NCBI RefSeq assembly: GCF_020907985.1
Contig: NZ_JAJJPA010000001.1
Span: 62,001-126,000, forward strand
Length of the DNA stretch: 64,000 nt
DNA from: Kitasatospora humi
GTDB lineage: Bacteria > Actinomycetota > Actinomycetes > Streptomycetales > Streptomycetaceae
Reading direction: 5' to 3'
Part shown: positions 26,551 to 34,548 of the stretch, in pieces
Position numbering within the stretch: the first letter of the stretch is position 1
How the letters are laid out: every line of letters begins with the position of its first letter
The notes under the pieces: generated by a model
What the model was told of the DNA's origin: nothing
Databases searched by the model: none
What the model saw: the letters and a program-made list of their open reading frames with translations, nothing else
Position numbers and translations under genes: made by a program

Positions 26551-27504
26551 ATGCTGCTCTTCGCCCTGTGCGGCGTCCTGGTCACGGGCGGCCTGGTGGC
26601 GCTGCTGGTCGGGCTGCGCCCAAGCGCCACCGCGCCGAGGAGCCATGGCGCGCCCGGCAGGCTCGCCCTGCGGATGCGACTGCTCTGGTACGGCACGACC
26701 GGTGCGCCCGATCGCAGCACCCTGCGGCTGCGCCGGATCCAGAGCGGGCTGGCGCTGATCACCGCCGCCCTCGCCTGGCTGTTCAGCGGGATCCCGCTCA
26801 GCGTGGTGCTGGGCCCCGGGCTGGTCTTCGGGCTGCCCTGGCTGTTCGCCGTCACCCGCGCCGACCACCGGCAGATCCGCCGGCTGGAGGGCCTGGCGGA
26901 CTGGACCCAGCGGCTCTCCGACGTGCTGCTGCTCGGCACCGGACTCAACCAGGCGCTGGTCACCAGCCGCCGCACCGCCCCCGCCGCGCTGCAGAGCGAA
27001 GTGGACGAGCTGGCCGCCCGGTTGCAGGCCCGCTGGCGGACCGAGGAGGCGCTGCGCGCCTTCGCCGACACGCTGGCCGACGCGACCGCCGACAAGGTGC
27101 TGGCCGCACTGCTGCTGCGGGCCGGCGACAGCGGACCGGGCCTGGCCCGGGCGCTCGCCGACCTCGCCGAATCGGTCCGGGAGGAGGTGCGCCAGCGGCG
27201 CGCCATCGAGGCCGACCGGTCCAAGCACCGCACCACGGTCCGCTGGTTGGTGACCATCATCCTGCTGGTGGTCGTGGTCGGCTCGCTCAACTCCCGCTAC
27301 ACCGCGCCCTACGGCACCTTCCAGGGGCAACTGGTGCTGGCCGCCCTGGGGGCGGCCTTCATCGGGGTGATCGCCTGGATGCGCGCGCTGGCCGCCGGCA
27401 AGCCGCTGCCCCGGCTGCTGGAGTCCGACCGCCGCAGCCAGGTGGCCGCGCTGCCCGAGGCGGTCGAGGAGTCGGCGGCCGAGCCGGTCGGGGAGGCCCG
27501 ATGA
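26551..27504 (+). CDS. tadB: TadB-like inner-membrane platform protein
   Basis: 317 residues with membrane helices near 2-22, 67-105 (two) and 230-275 (two). The middle part is a GspF/T2SSF domain: ADWTQRLSDVLLLGTGLNQAL, then LADATADKVLAALLL and LAESVREEVRQRRAIEADR. It forms the membrane base that the TadA ATPase acts on. ATG 26551 is preferred to the GTG at 26548 because AGGA sits 6 nt before it. The stop overlaps the tadC ATG by 4 bp. Confidence 0.88.
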   Translation: MLLFALCGVLVTGGLVALLVGLRPSATAPRSHGAPGRLALRMRLLWYGTTGAPDRSTLRLRRIQSGLALITAALAWLFSGIPLSVVLGPGLVFGLPWLFAVTRADHRQIRRLEGLADWTQRLSDVLLLGTGLNQALVTSRRTAPAALQSEVDELAARLQARWRTEEALRAFADTLADATADKVLAALLLRAGDSGPGLARALADLAESVREEVRQRRAIEADRSKHRTTVRWLVTIILLVVVVGSLNSRYTAPYGTFQGQLVLAALGAAFIGVIAWMRALAAGKPLPRLLESDRRSQVAALPEAVEESAAEPVGEAR

Positions 27505-28388
27505 TCTCGCCCTGGGCGGTGCTGGCCGGCCTCGCGGCAGCCGCCGGCCTGGCCCTGCTGATCGCCGAACTGCGGCCCGCGCCACCCGACCTGGGGACGG
27601 CGCTGGATCGGCTCCACCGTGCTCCGGGCGCCTCGCGGCCCGGTTCCGACGCCGAGGACGAGCGCTGGTACGACCGGCTCGGCGGCAAGGCGCTGAGTCT
27701 GGTGGGCGCCCGGCTGCCGACCCGATCGCTGGCGCTGATCGGCCGCACCCCGGCCCGCTTCATGGCCCACAAACTGCTGTTCGCCCTCATCGGCCTGCTG
27801 CTGCCCTCGTACCTCACCGCGATGGCGGCGTTCGTCGGCTTCGGCCCGCCGGTCGCGCTGCCGGTGGTGGCCGGTCTGGGGCTCGCCGTCGCCGGCTGGC
27901 TGCTGCCGGACGGCATCGTGCAGGGCGAGGCCAAGGAGGCCAGGACGGAGTACCTGCACGCCATCTCCGCCTACCTCGAACTGGTCGCGCTGGAACGGGC
28001 GTCCGACCACGGTCCGGCGGAGGCGATGCGACGGGCGGCGGCGGTCGGCCGCAGTGCCGTCTTCCGGCGGATCCAGGACGCCCTGGAGCGCGCCGCCACG
28101 GACCGGGTACCGCCCTGGGAGGGACTGGAGGCCCTGGCCGACGAGCTCGGCCTGCCCCAACTGCAGGACGTGGCCGACATCATGCGGCTGTCGGGCAGCG
28201 ACGGCGCCGCCGTCTACGACACCCTGCGGGCCCGCGCCAAGGGCCTTCGTGACGAGTTGCTCGCCGACGACCTGGCGAAGGCCAGTGCGACCAGTGAGCA
28301 GATGGTGGCGCCCGGTGCGGCCCTCACCATGCTGATGACCGTGCTGATCACCTATCCAGCGCTCTACCAGATGCTCCATGTCTTCTGA
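27501..28388 (+). CDS. tadC: TadC-like inner-membrane platform protein
   Basis: 295 residues, paralogous to TadB. Helices near 5-22, 88-132 (two) and 270-290; the T2SSF domain has YLHAISAYLELVALERASDHG, VFRRIQDALERA and VADIMRLSGSDGAAVYDTL. It should pair with TadB. The start overlaps the tadB stop (ATGA). Confidence 0.87.
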   Translation: MISPWAVLAGLAAAAGLALLIAELRPAPPDLGTALDRLHRAPGASRPGSDAEDERWYDRLGGKALSLVGARLPTRSLALIGRTPARFMAHKLLFALIGLLLPSYLTAMAAFVGFGPPVALPVVAGLGLAVAGWLLPDGIVQGEAKEARTEYLHAISAYLELVALERASDHGPAEAMRRAAAVGRSAVFRRIQDALERAATDRVPPWEGLEALADELGLPQLQDVADIMRLSGSDGAAVYDTLRARAKGLRDELLADDLAKASATSEQMVAPGAALTMLMTVLITYPALYQMLHVF

Positions 28389-28465
28389 ATCCGGGCCTGG
28401 CTGCCAGGACTTCAGTGCCGAGACGTTCCGTTCCCCGACCTCCCCCCTCCCAAGGAGATCCACCG

Positions 28466-28732
28466 ATGAAGAACCTACGTGCCCTGGCGGGCCTGTTCCT
28501 GGCACCACTGCTACTCCCGCTGCAACTGGCGCTGCCGCTGCTGCGGGTGACCGCGGCCCGCGCCAGGGCGGCCCGCGCCGCCGGCGACCGCGGAGCGCTG
28601 AGCATCGAGTTGGCGCTGATCGTGGTCGTCGTGGTGGCGATCGCCGGGGCGATCGTCGCCGCGCTGGCAACCCTCGGGCAGAAGGCCAAGGGCAGCATCC
28701 CGCAGAACCTGCCGATCCCCGCGAACAGCTGA
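28466..28732 (+). CDS. Flp-like prepilin with an unusually long leader
   Basis: 88 residues. The cleavage site is DRG-ALSIE: Gly43 followed by Ala, with Glu at +5 as in type IV/Flp pilins, then the hydrophobic helix IVVVVVAIAGAIVAAL. The mature pilin would be 45 residues, as short as usual Flp. The leader of 43 residues is long and contains its own hydrophobic stretch (about 6-26) and an Arg-rich part. AAGGAG lies 8 nt before ATG 28466, the best ribosome-binding site of the operon, which fits a major subunit. No prepilin peptidase gene is in the window. Confidence 0.82.
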   Translation: MKNLRALAGLFLAPLLLPLQLALPLLRVTAARARAARAAGDRGALSIELALIVVVVVAIAGAIVAALATLGQKAKGSIPQNLPIPANS

Positions 28733-28761
28733 CCGGCCGTCAAGGCGGGGCTGACCGAGGA

Positions 28762-29118
28762 GTGCTCAGCATCAGCTTCGCGATGGTGTTTCCGGTCATC
28801 ATCGTGCTGGTGCTGCTGGTGGTCCAGGGCGCGCTGATCTGGTACTCGGACAGTGTCGCCCTGGCCGCCGCACGTGAAGGCGCGGACGCGGCCCGGGTCT
28901 ACGGCACCACCGACAACAGCCTGGCCGAGCCCCGGGCCGAGCTGTTCCTGCAGCACTTCGACGGGCTGCTCGGCGACACCGTGGTCACGGTGCCGGAACG
29001 CCGGCCGGGGGACACCGTCGTCACGGTCACCGTCACCGTGCACCCGCTGTTCGTGCTGCCGGGGGAGTTGACCTTCTCCCAGACCGCCCAGGCCCCGATC
29101 GAGAGGTACCAGCCGTGA
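28762..29118 (+). CDS. tadE: TadE-like pseudopilin
   Basis: 118 residues from GTG 28762. An N-terminal hydrophobic helix (FAMVFPVIIVLVLLVVQGAL) is followed by the TadE segment ALAAAREGADAARVYG and a beta-rich tail. The usual Arg-Gly before the hydrophobic part is encoded just upstream of GTG 28762 (frame ADRG), and the nearest in-frame codon that would include it is CTG 28729, overlapping the pilin stop. So the start is uncertain. The stop overlaps the next start by 4 bp. Confidence 0.78.
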   Translation: MLSISFAMVFPVIIVLVLLVVQGALIWYSDSVALAAAREGADAARVYGTTDNSLAEPRAELFLQHFDGLLGDTVVTVPERRPGDTVVTVTVTVHPLFVLPGELTFSQTAQAPIERYQP

Positions 29119-29549
29119 CCGCCCCGTCCACCAGGCCGCAGCACGGCGAGCGCGGCAGCCTGGCGATCGAAGCGGCCCTGGTGGTCCCGGTGGTCCTGGG
29201 GCTACTGGTCCTGATCCTGGTCGCCGGGCGGGCCGAGCAGACCGCCGGAACCCTGCAGGAGGCGGCCCGGACCGGGGCCAGGGCGGGCTCGCTGGCCCCG
29301 GCGGGCCGGCAGCAGTCCGCGGCCACCGCGGCCGTCAACCAACTGCTCGCCCAGAGCGGGGTCCACTGCGACGGACTGCGGGTCGCGGCCACCGTCGAGC
29401 AGCTGTCGGCCGAACCGCTGCCACAGGACGTCCGGGTGGACGTGTCCTGCAAGGTTCCGGTGAATGATTTGTCGCCGATCTGGGTACCCGGCGCCTTGGA
29501 GTTGCAGGGGACCTTCCGATCCGTCATCGACCAGTACCGCTCGACGTAG
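29115..29549 (+). CDS. TadE/TadF-like pseudopilin
   Basis: 144 residues. GERGSLAIEAALVVPVVLGLL carries the TadE-type cleavage/hydrophobic motif with Glu at +5, then AEQTAGTLQEAARTGARAGS as the conserved helix, and a tail with two Cys (VHCDGL, VSCKVP) that may form a disulfide. The GTG start overlaps the previous stop. Minor pseudopilins of this sort cap or anchor the Tad pilus. Confidence 0.8.
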   Translation: MTAPSTRPQHGERGSLAIEAALVVPVVLGLLVLILVAGRAEQTAGTLQEAARTGARAGSLAPAGRQQSAATAAVNQLLAQSGVHCDGLRVAATVEQLSAEPLPQDVRVDVSCKVPVNDLSPIWVPGALELQGTFRSVIDQYRST

Positions 29550-29597
29550 CACCGTGTCGGGCGGGGCAGTTGAGGTCCAAGCCCTGGGGAGGGGAAC

Positions 29598-30059
29598 GTG
29601 AGGGTCCGTCGGGGTGACCGCGATCGCGGCACCATCTCGATCTTCGTGGCGCTCGGCTCCGCCATGATGCTGATGTTCCTCGGCATCGTGCTGGACTGCG
29701 GCGGCGAACTGCGGGCCATCGTCAACGCCGACGAGATGGCGCAGGAGGCGGCCCGGGTCGGCGGCCAGCAGATCGACCAGCCGACCCTGTTCAACAAGGG
29801 CCAGTACCTCATCAACACCAAGGCCGCCTATGCCGCGGCCACCGCCTACCTGCAGAAGGACCCGGCCTACCGGGGCCTGACCGCCGACCCGCCGGACCCG
29901 GCCAACCCGCCGCCCGCGCTGGCCACCAGCATCACGGTCGTCGTCCACCCCGTCTACCGGACCGCGCTGCTCGGGCTGTTCGGTGTCTCCACCCTGTCGA
30001 TCCAAGGAACCGGTACCGCGACCATGGTGGTCGGCGGCCAGAATGCGGGGGCTGCCTGA
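29598..30059 (+). CDS. TadG/TadE-like membrane-anchored pseudopilin
   Basis: 153 residues. DRDRGTISIFVALGSAMMLMFLGIVLD is the N-terminal signal and helix; VNADEMAQEAARVGGQQID is the typical TadE/TadG segment. A globular beta tail follows. The Glu at +5 is replaced by Phe, so processing by a prepilin peptidase is less likely. GGGGAGGGG stands 4 nt before GTG 29598. The stop overlaps the ATG of the LysM-BTAD gene. Confidence 0.75.
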   Translation: MRVRRGDRDRGTISIFVALGSAMMLMFLGIVLDCGGELRAIVNADEMAQEAARVGGQQIDQPTLFNKGQYLINTKAAYAAATAYLQKDPAYRGLTADPPDPANPPPALATSITVVVHPVYRTALLGLFGVSTLSIQGTGTATMVVGGQNAGAA

Positions 30060-33000
30060 TGGCTGCGACACGAGCCAAGGCCCGAGGTCGACACGGGAGT
30101 TCGGCGAACGGCCGACCGCGCCCGGCCCCGGTCGGCCCGCCGGGCCGCCGCCGTGGCCCGGTGCGCGCGTTGCCGGCGGCGCTGGGCGCGCTGCTGGTGC
30201 TCGCCGTGCTGCTGGTCGGGGTGCCCGCCGCGCTGCTGTACGGCACCCAGGCGGTGGCCGCGATGGGCGGCGTCGGGCACCAGGACATCGGGCAGGTGCT
30301 CACCTCGCCGGACGACGGGCGGCTCTTCCTCTGGGCGCTGGTCGCGATCGGCTGGGCCGGTTGGGGCTGCTTCGCGCTCTCGGTGCTGCTGGAGATCCCG
30401 GCGCAGCTGCGCGGCCGGGTGGTGCGGCGGTTGCCGGCCTTCGGTTGGAGCCAGCGGCTCGCCGGCGGGCTGGTGGGTGCGGTGATCGCGCTGCTCCCGG
30501 TGGCCGGGGGCGCGTTCGCCGCCACCGCGAGCCCCGGGCAGCTCGGCGCCGCCACGGCCCCGGCCCAACTCACCGCCGCACCGCAGAAGGCCGCGCTGAC
30601 CACGGCTCCCGCGACCACCGCGGTGCCGGTCGCCGATCCCGGTCCGCAGGCGCCGACCTACACGGTGAAGGACAGCCGCCCGGCCGACAGCCTCTGGTCG
30701 ATCGCCGAACACCAACTCGGCTCCGGGGACCGGTGGCAGGAGATCGCCAAGCTCAACGCCGGTCGGGTGATGGACGGTTCCGGTACCGTCTTCGACGCGG
30801 ACCGGCCCATCCAGCCCGGCTGGCACCTGCTGATGCCCGCCGACGCCAAGCCCGACGCCGCGCCGGCCCCCGCCATCGCGCCCGCCAACGCTCCTGCCCC
30901 GGCGGCCGGTTCGGGAGGGGCGCGGCACGCCACCGTGACCGTGCGGCCCGGTGACACGCTCTCGGGCGTCGCCCAGCGCGAATTGGGCAGCTCGGACGCC
31001 TGGCCGCAGCTGTTCGACGCGAACAAGGGGGTGACCGCGCCGGACGGGGAGAAGCTGACCGATCCGGACCTGCTGGAGCCCGGCATGGTGCTGACGATTC
31101 CGGGTACCGCGCCCAGTCAGCCGGCGGCGGATCCCAGTCAGCCCGCGCCCAACCAGCCGGCGCCCAACCAGCCGGCACCCAACCAGTCGGCGCCTGACCA
31201 GAGTTCGGCTGCCCAGGGGACGCCTGCCCAGGGATCACCCGCGCCGGGTGCGTCCGCGCCGGGTGCGTCCGCGTCCGGTCCGGCCACGGCACCGGCCGGT
31301 TCGGCGTCGGCACCCGCCACCCGCGACGGTTCGCCGCACCCGACCCCCCAACTGAGCGTGCCCCCGCACGCCGTCGCCCACCCCGGCGGACCCGCCGAGG
31401 ACGCCAAGAGCAGCTACACCGCCGCCCTCGCCGCTTCCGGGATCGGCGTGCTGCTCGCCGCCGTGCTGATCGGCGCGGTCGCCCACCGCCGCGGCCGGCA
31501 GCAGCGGACCCGCCGGCCCCGGCACAGGATCCCGATGCCCGCGCTGCCCGCCGCCACCTTCGAGGCCGAACTCAAGGCCCGGCAGAGCAGCACCGGGCTG
31601 GACCTGCTCAACCGGTCGCTGCGCACCCTGGGACGCAACGTGAGCCGCACCGGCAAGCGGCTGCCCCCGCTCGCTGCCGTCCGGGTCACCAACGGCGGCG
31701 TCGTCGAGCTGCACCTGGCCGCCGCCGCCGTGCCGATCGCCCCGTTCCGGGCCGCGCACGCCGCCAACGTCTGGTGGTGCGCGGGCGACAGCGGCGACCT
31801 GCTCTCCGCCGAGCAGGCCGGCAAGGTGCCGGCGCCCTACCCCGCGCTGGTCACGCTGGGCACCGCGCCCGACGGTGCCGCGGTCCTGGCCGACCTGGAG
31901 ACCGTCCGGCTGATGCACCTCTCCGGACACCCCGACGACGCCCGGGCGGTACTGCGGACCATCGCGCTGGAACTGGCCCACAGCCCGCTCGCGGACCGGC
32001 TCAACCTGCACCTGATCGGCTTTCCGGAGGAACTGCCGGTCTCCGACACCGTCGCCGAGCGGGTGCACCGCTACCCGACCCTCGCCGAGGCGCTGGACGA
32101 ACTCGGTCCGCGCATCGAGCAGGCGCGCGGCGCGCTGCTGAACGTCGGTGCCGCCCATCCGCGGGACGCCCGCAGTCGCGGCGAGGCCGACGAGTCCTGG
32201 GTGCCCGACATCGTGCTCTCCGCGCAGCCGCCGACCGGCGACGTGCCGTCGGAACTGGGCCGGCTGCTGGACGGCCGCCCGCGCACCTGCCTGGCCGTGA
32301 TCTCCCGGGCTCCGGAGCGCGGCAGCGGTCCGGTCGCCCGCTGGACGCTGCCCAGCACCGGCGCCACCGTGCTGCCCGGTCTGCACCTGTCCGTTCAGCT
32401 GCAGCGGCTGACCGAGGAACAGTTCGCCCATTGGAGCGAGCTGCTCAGCACGTCCGCCGCCACCAGCGAGGAGCCGGCGCCCGCCTGGACCTACGACGGG
32501 GACGAGATCGAGCCCGCCGAGCTGCCGAAGCCCGTGCCGGTGCTGGCCGGCGTCGCCGCCGGCACCGCCTCCTTCGTGGGCGGCGCGCTGCCCGACGGGC
32601 CGCCGGAGAGCGGCCCCAAGCTGATCGCCCGGCTGATCGGCACGGGTAGCAGCCCGTTCGCCACGGTCGACCCCGCCGGTGCCGGTGGTGCGCCCAAGGG
32701 GCCGTGGCGCCAGGCCGGCGCGCCGGCCGCCGAGAGGCTTCCGGCGCTGGTGGAGCCGCAGCCCTGGGACGCTGCCCCGCGCCTCGGGGACCAGCAGCCG
32801 ACCACGGACACCACGCCACCGGTGGGTGCCGCGGCAGCAGTGGACGCCACACCGTCGATGGGCACCGCGCCGTCCGCGGACACCGCGGTGCCCGTGGATC
32901 GCGTGGTGCCGGTGGACTCCACGCCGCTGCCCGCCGACGTGCCTGCCGGCACCGCTGCAACCACGGACACCACTGAGCCCGGCGGCACCGCCCGTAGCAC

Positions 33001-34069
33001 TGACAGCACCACCACCAACGAGCCCACCAGTGCCCCGGGCACGCCCGCCGCCACCGGCGACACCAGCACCATCACCGGCACCACCGAACCCACTGGCATC
33101 ACCGGCACCACCGAACCCACCGGCGCCAGCGAGCCCACGCCCACCCATGAAACGGCCCTGCCGGCGGCTCCGGCCGACCCGCGGACGCCGTTCCGGCCCG
33201 ATCCGCTCCCCGCCGCGGAACCCGCCCTCACCGTGCCCGGCGGCACCCCGCCCGGCGGCACTCCGGTGGTCGCCCGTACCGATGCGGACGACCTGCTGGC
33301 CATCCTCCGCTCGCCCGAGGCCCACACCGTCCGCACCACCCCTCGGGTGCGCCTGCTCGGCCCGGTCGATGTGCTCGGTGCCACCGGGCCGACCGAAGCG
33401 AGCGCCCTGCCCGCCCTCACCGAAGCGGCCGCCTTCCTGGTGCTCAATCCGGGCGCCGACCCGGCGGCCGTCCAACGCGCCCTGCATCCGGGTGACCACG
33501 CGCGCGCCGACCAGCCCGGAGCCGCCACCGTCGGCCGGCTCGCCGCCTGGTTCGGCTGTGACCCCGACGGCCGGGCGTTCCTCCGGCAGGACGAGCTGGA
33601 GACCTGCACCTTCGCCCCGACGGTCACCTGCGACTGGGACGAGTTCCGCAGCCTCTACCGGCGCGGCATGCGCAGCACCAGCACCACCGCCGACGCCGCC
33701 CTCGCCCACGCCCTCGCCCTGGTCCGCGGCGCCCCGTTCGCCGAGACCCCGGCCACCGCCTACGGCTGGGCGGAGGCGGCCCGGCAGGACATGCTGGCCG
33801 CGATCGTCGACACCGCCCATGAACTGGCCGCCCGCCGCCTGCAGTACGGCGACCACCGCAGTGCCGAGGCGGCCGTCTTCCGCGGCCTCGCCGTGGCGCC
33901 CGACGTCGAACTGCTGCACCGCGACCTGTTCTACGCCTACGCCTCGGCCGGCGCCCGCGACCAACTCCTCAAGGCCGTCAACCGGTTGGACGCCCTGAGC
34001 CGCCGCACCGGCCGCAGCCTCGACCCGGACACCGTGGCACTGCTGCGCGACCTGCTCTCCAATCCCTGA
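30059..34069 (+). CDS. LysM-BTAD membrane fusion protein at the end of the Tad operon
   Basis: 1336 residues. Three membrane helices (about 39-62, 92-112, 134-155), two LysM domains (about 199-262 and 290-350; VRPGDTLSGVAQRELG is typical), a Pro/Ala/Gln linker, a fourth helix (about 455-475), a cytoplasmic alpha/beta region (500-820), a Thr/Pro/Ala-rich stretch (840-1060) and at the end (1094-1336) a degenerate winged helix plus BTAD/TPR domain as in SARP regulators (HALALVRGAPFAE, HELAARRLQYGDHRSAEAAV). LysM binds peptidoglycan; BTAD mediates protein contacts. The protein may link the pilus machine to the cell wall and to a cytoplasmic signal. Start overlaps the previous stop. Confidence 0.8.
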   Translation: MAATRAKARGRHGSSANGRPRPAPVGPPGRRRGPVRALPAALGALLVLAVLLVGVPAALLYGTQAVAAMGGVGHQDIGQVLTSPDDGRLFLWALVAIGWAGWGCFALSVLLEIPAQLRGRVVRRLPAFGWSQRLAGGLVGAVIALLPVAGGAFAATASPGQLGAATAPAQLTAAPQKAALTTAPATTAVPVADPGPQAPTYTVKDSRPADSLWSIAEHQLGSGDRWQEIAKLNAGRVMDGSGTVFDADRPIQPGWHLLMPADAKPDAAPAPAIAPANAPAPAAGSGGARHATVTVRPGDTLSGVAQRELGSSDAWPQLFDANKGVTAPDGEKLTDPDLLEPGMVLTIPGTAPSQPAADPSQPAPNQPAPNQPAPNQSAPDQSSAAQGTPAQGSPAPGASAPGASASGPATAPAGSASAPATRDGSPHPTPQLSVPPHAVAHPGGPAEDAKSSYTAALAASGIGVLLAAVLIGAVAHRRGRQQRTRRPRHRIPMPALPAATFEAELKARQSSTGLDLLNRSLRTLGRNVSRTGKRLPPLAAVRVTNGGVVELHLAAAAVPIAPFRAAHAANVWWCAGDSGDLLSAEQAGKVPAPYPALVTLGTAPDGAAVLADLETVRLMHLSGHPDDARAVLRTIALELAHSPLADRLNLHLIGFPEELPVSDTVAERVHRYPTLAEALDELGPRIEQARGALLNVGAAHPRDARSRGEADESWVPDIVLSAQPPTGDVPSELGRLLDGRPRTCLAVISRAPERGSGPVARWTLPSTGATVLPGLHLSVQLQRLTEEQFAHWSELLSTSAATSEEPAPAWTYDGDEIEPAELPKPVPVLAGVAAGTASFVGGALPDGPPESGPKLIARLIGTGSSPFATVDPAGAGGAPKGPWRQAGAPAAERLPALVEPQPWDAAPRLGDQQPTTDTTPPVGAAAAVDATPSMGTAPSADTAVPVDRVVPVDSTPLPADVPAGTAATTDTTEPGGTARSTDSTTTNEPTSAPGTPAATGDTSTITGTTEPTGITGTTEPTGASEPTPTHETALPAAPADPRTPFRPDPLPAAEPALTVPGGTPPGGTPVVARTDADDLLAILRSPEAHTVRTTPRVRLLGPVDVLGATGPTEASALPALTEAAAFLVLNPGADPAAVQRALHPGDHARADQPGAATVGRLAAWFGCDPDGRAFLRQDELETCTFAPTVTCDWDEFRSLYRRGMRSTSTTADAALAHALALVRGAPFAETPATAYGWAEAARQDMLAAIVDTAHELAARRLQYGDHRSAEAAVFRGLAVAPDVELLHRDLFYAYASAGARDQLLKAVNRLDALSRRTGRSLDPDTVALLRDLLSNP

Positions 34070-34070
34070 C

Positions 34071-34124
34071 AGCCGCCCTCAGCGGTTGTCCCCGTTCGGC
34101 TCCACCGGCCGGGTGAGGGCGGCT
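34071..34124 (+). terminator. possible terminator of the Tad operon
   Basis: AGCCGCCCTCA (34071-34081) pairs perfectly with TGAGGGCGGCT (34114-34124), directly after the stop of the LysM-BTAD gene. The loop is long (32 nt), which weakens the case. Confidence 0.45.
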
Positions 34125-34473
34125 AGTTCGCGCATGGCGGTTGCGATGGCGCGCTGCCGGGACGTTGGCGTAACCGAGGACGATCCGGTCGGCCTTTTCG
34201 CGGGCGTCGGCGAGCAGGTAGCGCGAAATGCTGCCGATGGCAAGGTCGTTGTGGGCGGCGGCGATGACCAGGCGGTCAGGGTCGGGGGCGCCGGGTGCCC
34301 GGACGACGAGATGGATGCCTGCGGCGATGCCGGTGACCTCCGCGTTGGGGCAGGTGCCGGCCGGTTGCGGCCACCAGGGTGTCGCCGTGGCAGTGGTACT
34401 GCTTGCGCACCCGCCGGAGGTGGCGCTCGTAGGCGCCGCTTTCGGTGGTCGGTCGCAGAGCGCGCATGGCCGG
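34079..34473 (-). pseudogene. decayed MocR/PdxR-type (GntR-aminotransferase) regulator, C-terminal fragment
   Basis: Read leftward, the DNA encodes SGAYERHLRRVRKQYH, then in another frame VTGIAAGIHLVVRAPG, NDLAIGSISRYLLADAREK and IVLGYANVPA, then in a third frame AIATAMRELAALTRP to a stop at 34079. These are the successive segments of the end of MocR regulators, which fuse a GntR DNA-binding domain to a PLP aminotransferase fold. Two frameshifts and the loss of the first three quarters show it is dead. Confidence 0.72.
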
Positions 34474-34494
34474 CCGTCCGGCTCGGCGCGGCGT

Positions 34495-34529
34495 GAGGCC
34501 CCCGGTTCGGCGGGCGAACCGGGGGCCTC
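34495..34529. terminator. strong hairpin terminator of the PLD gene
   Basis: A perfect 15-bp stem (34495-34509 with 34515-34529) and a 5-nt loop begin 20 bp after the stop of the leftward PLD-like gene. Confidence 0.8.
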
Positions 34530-34548
34530 GGCGCTGACTACACGGTGA

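Noticed and set aside
31235..33964. 909-codon open frame on the minus strand within the LysM-BTAD gene
   Set aside because: Gly/Arg/Val-rich shadow; the plus frame has LysM and BTAD domains and operon overlap.
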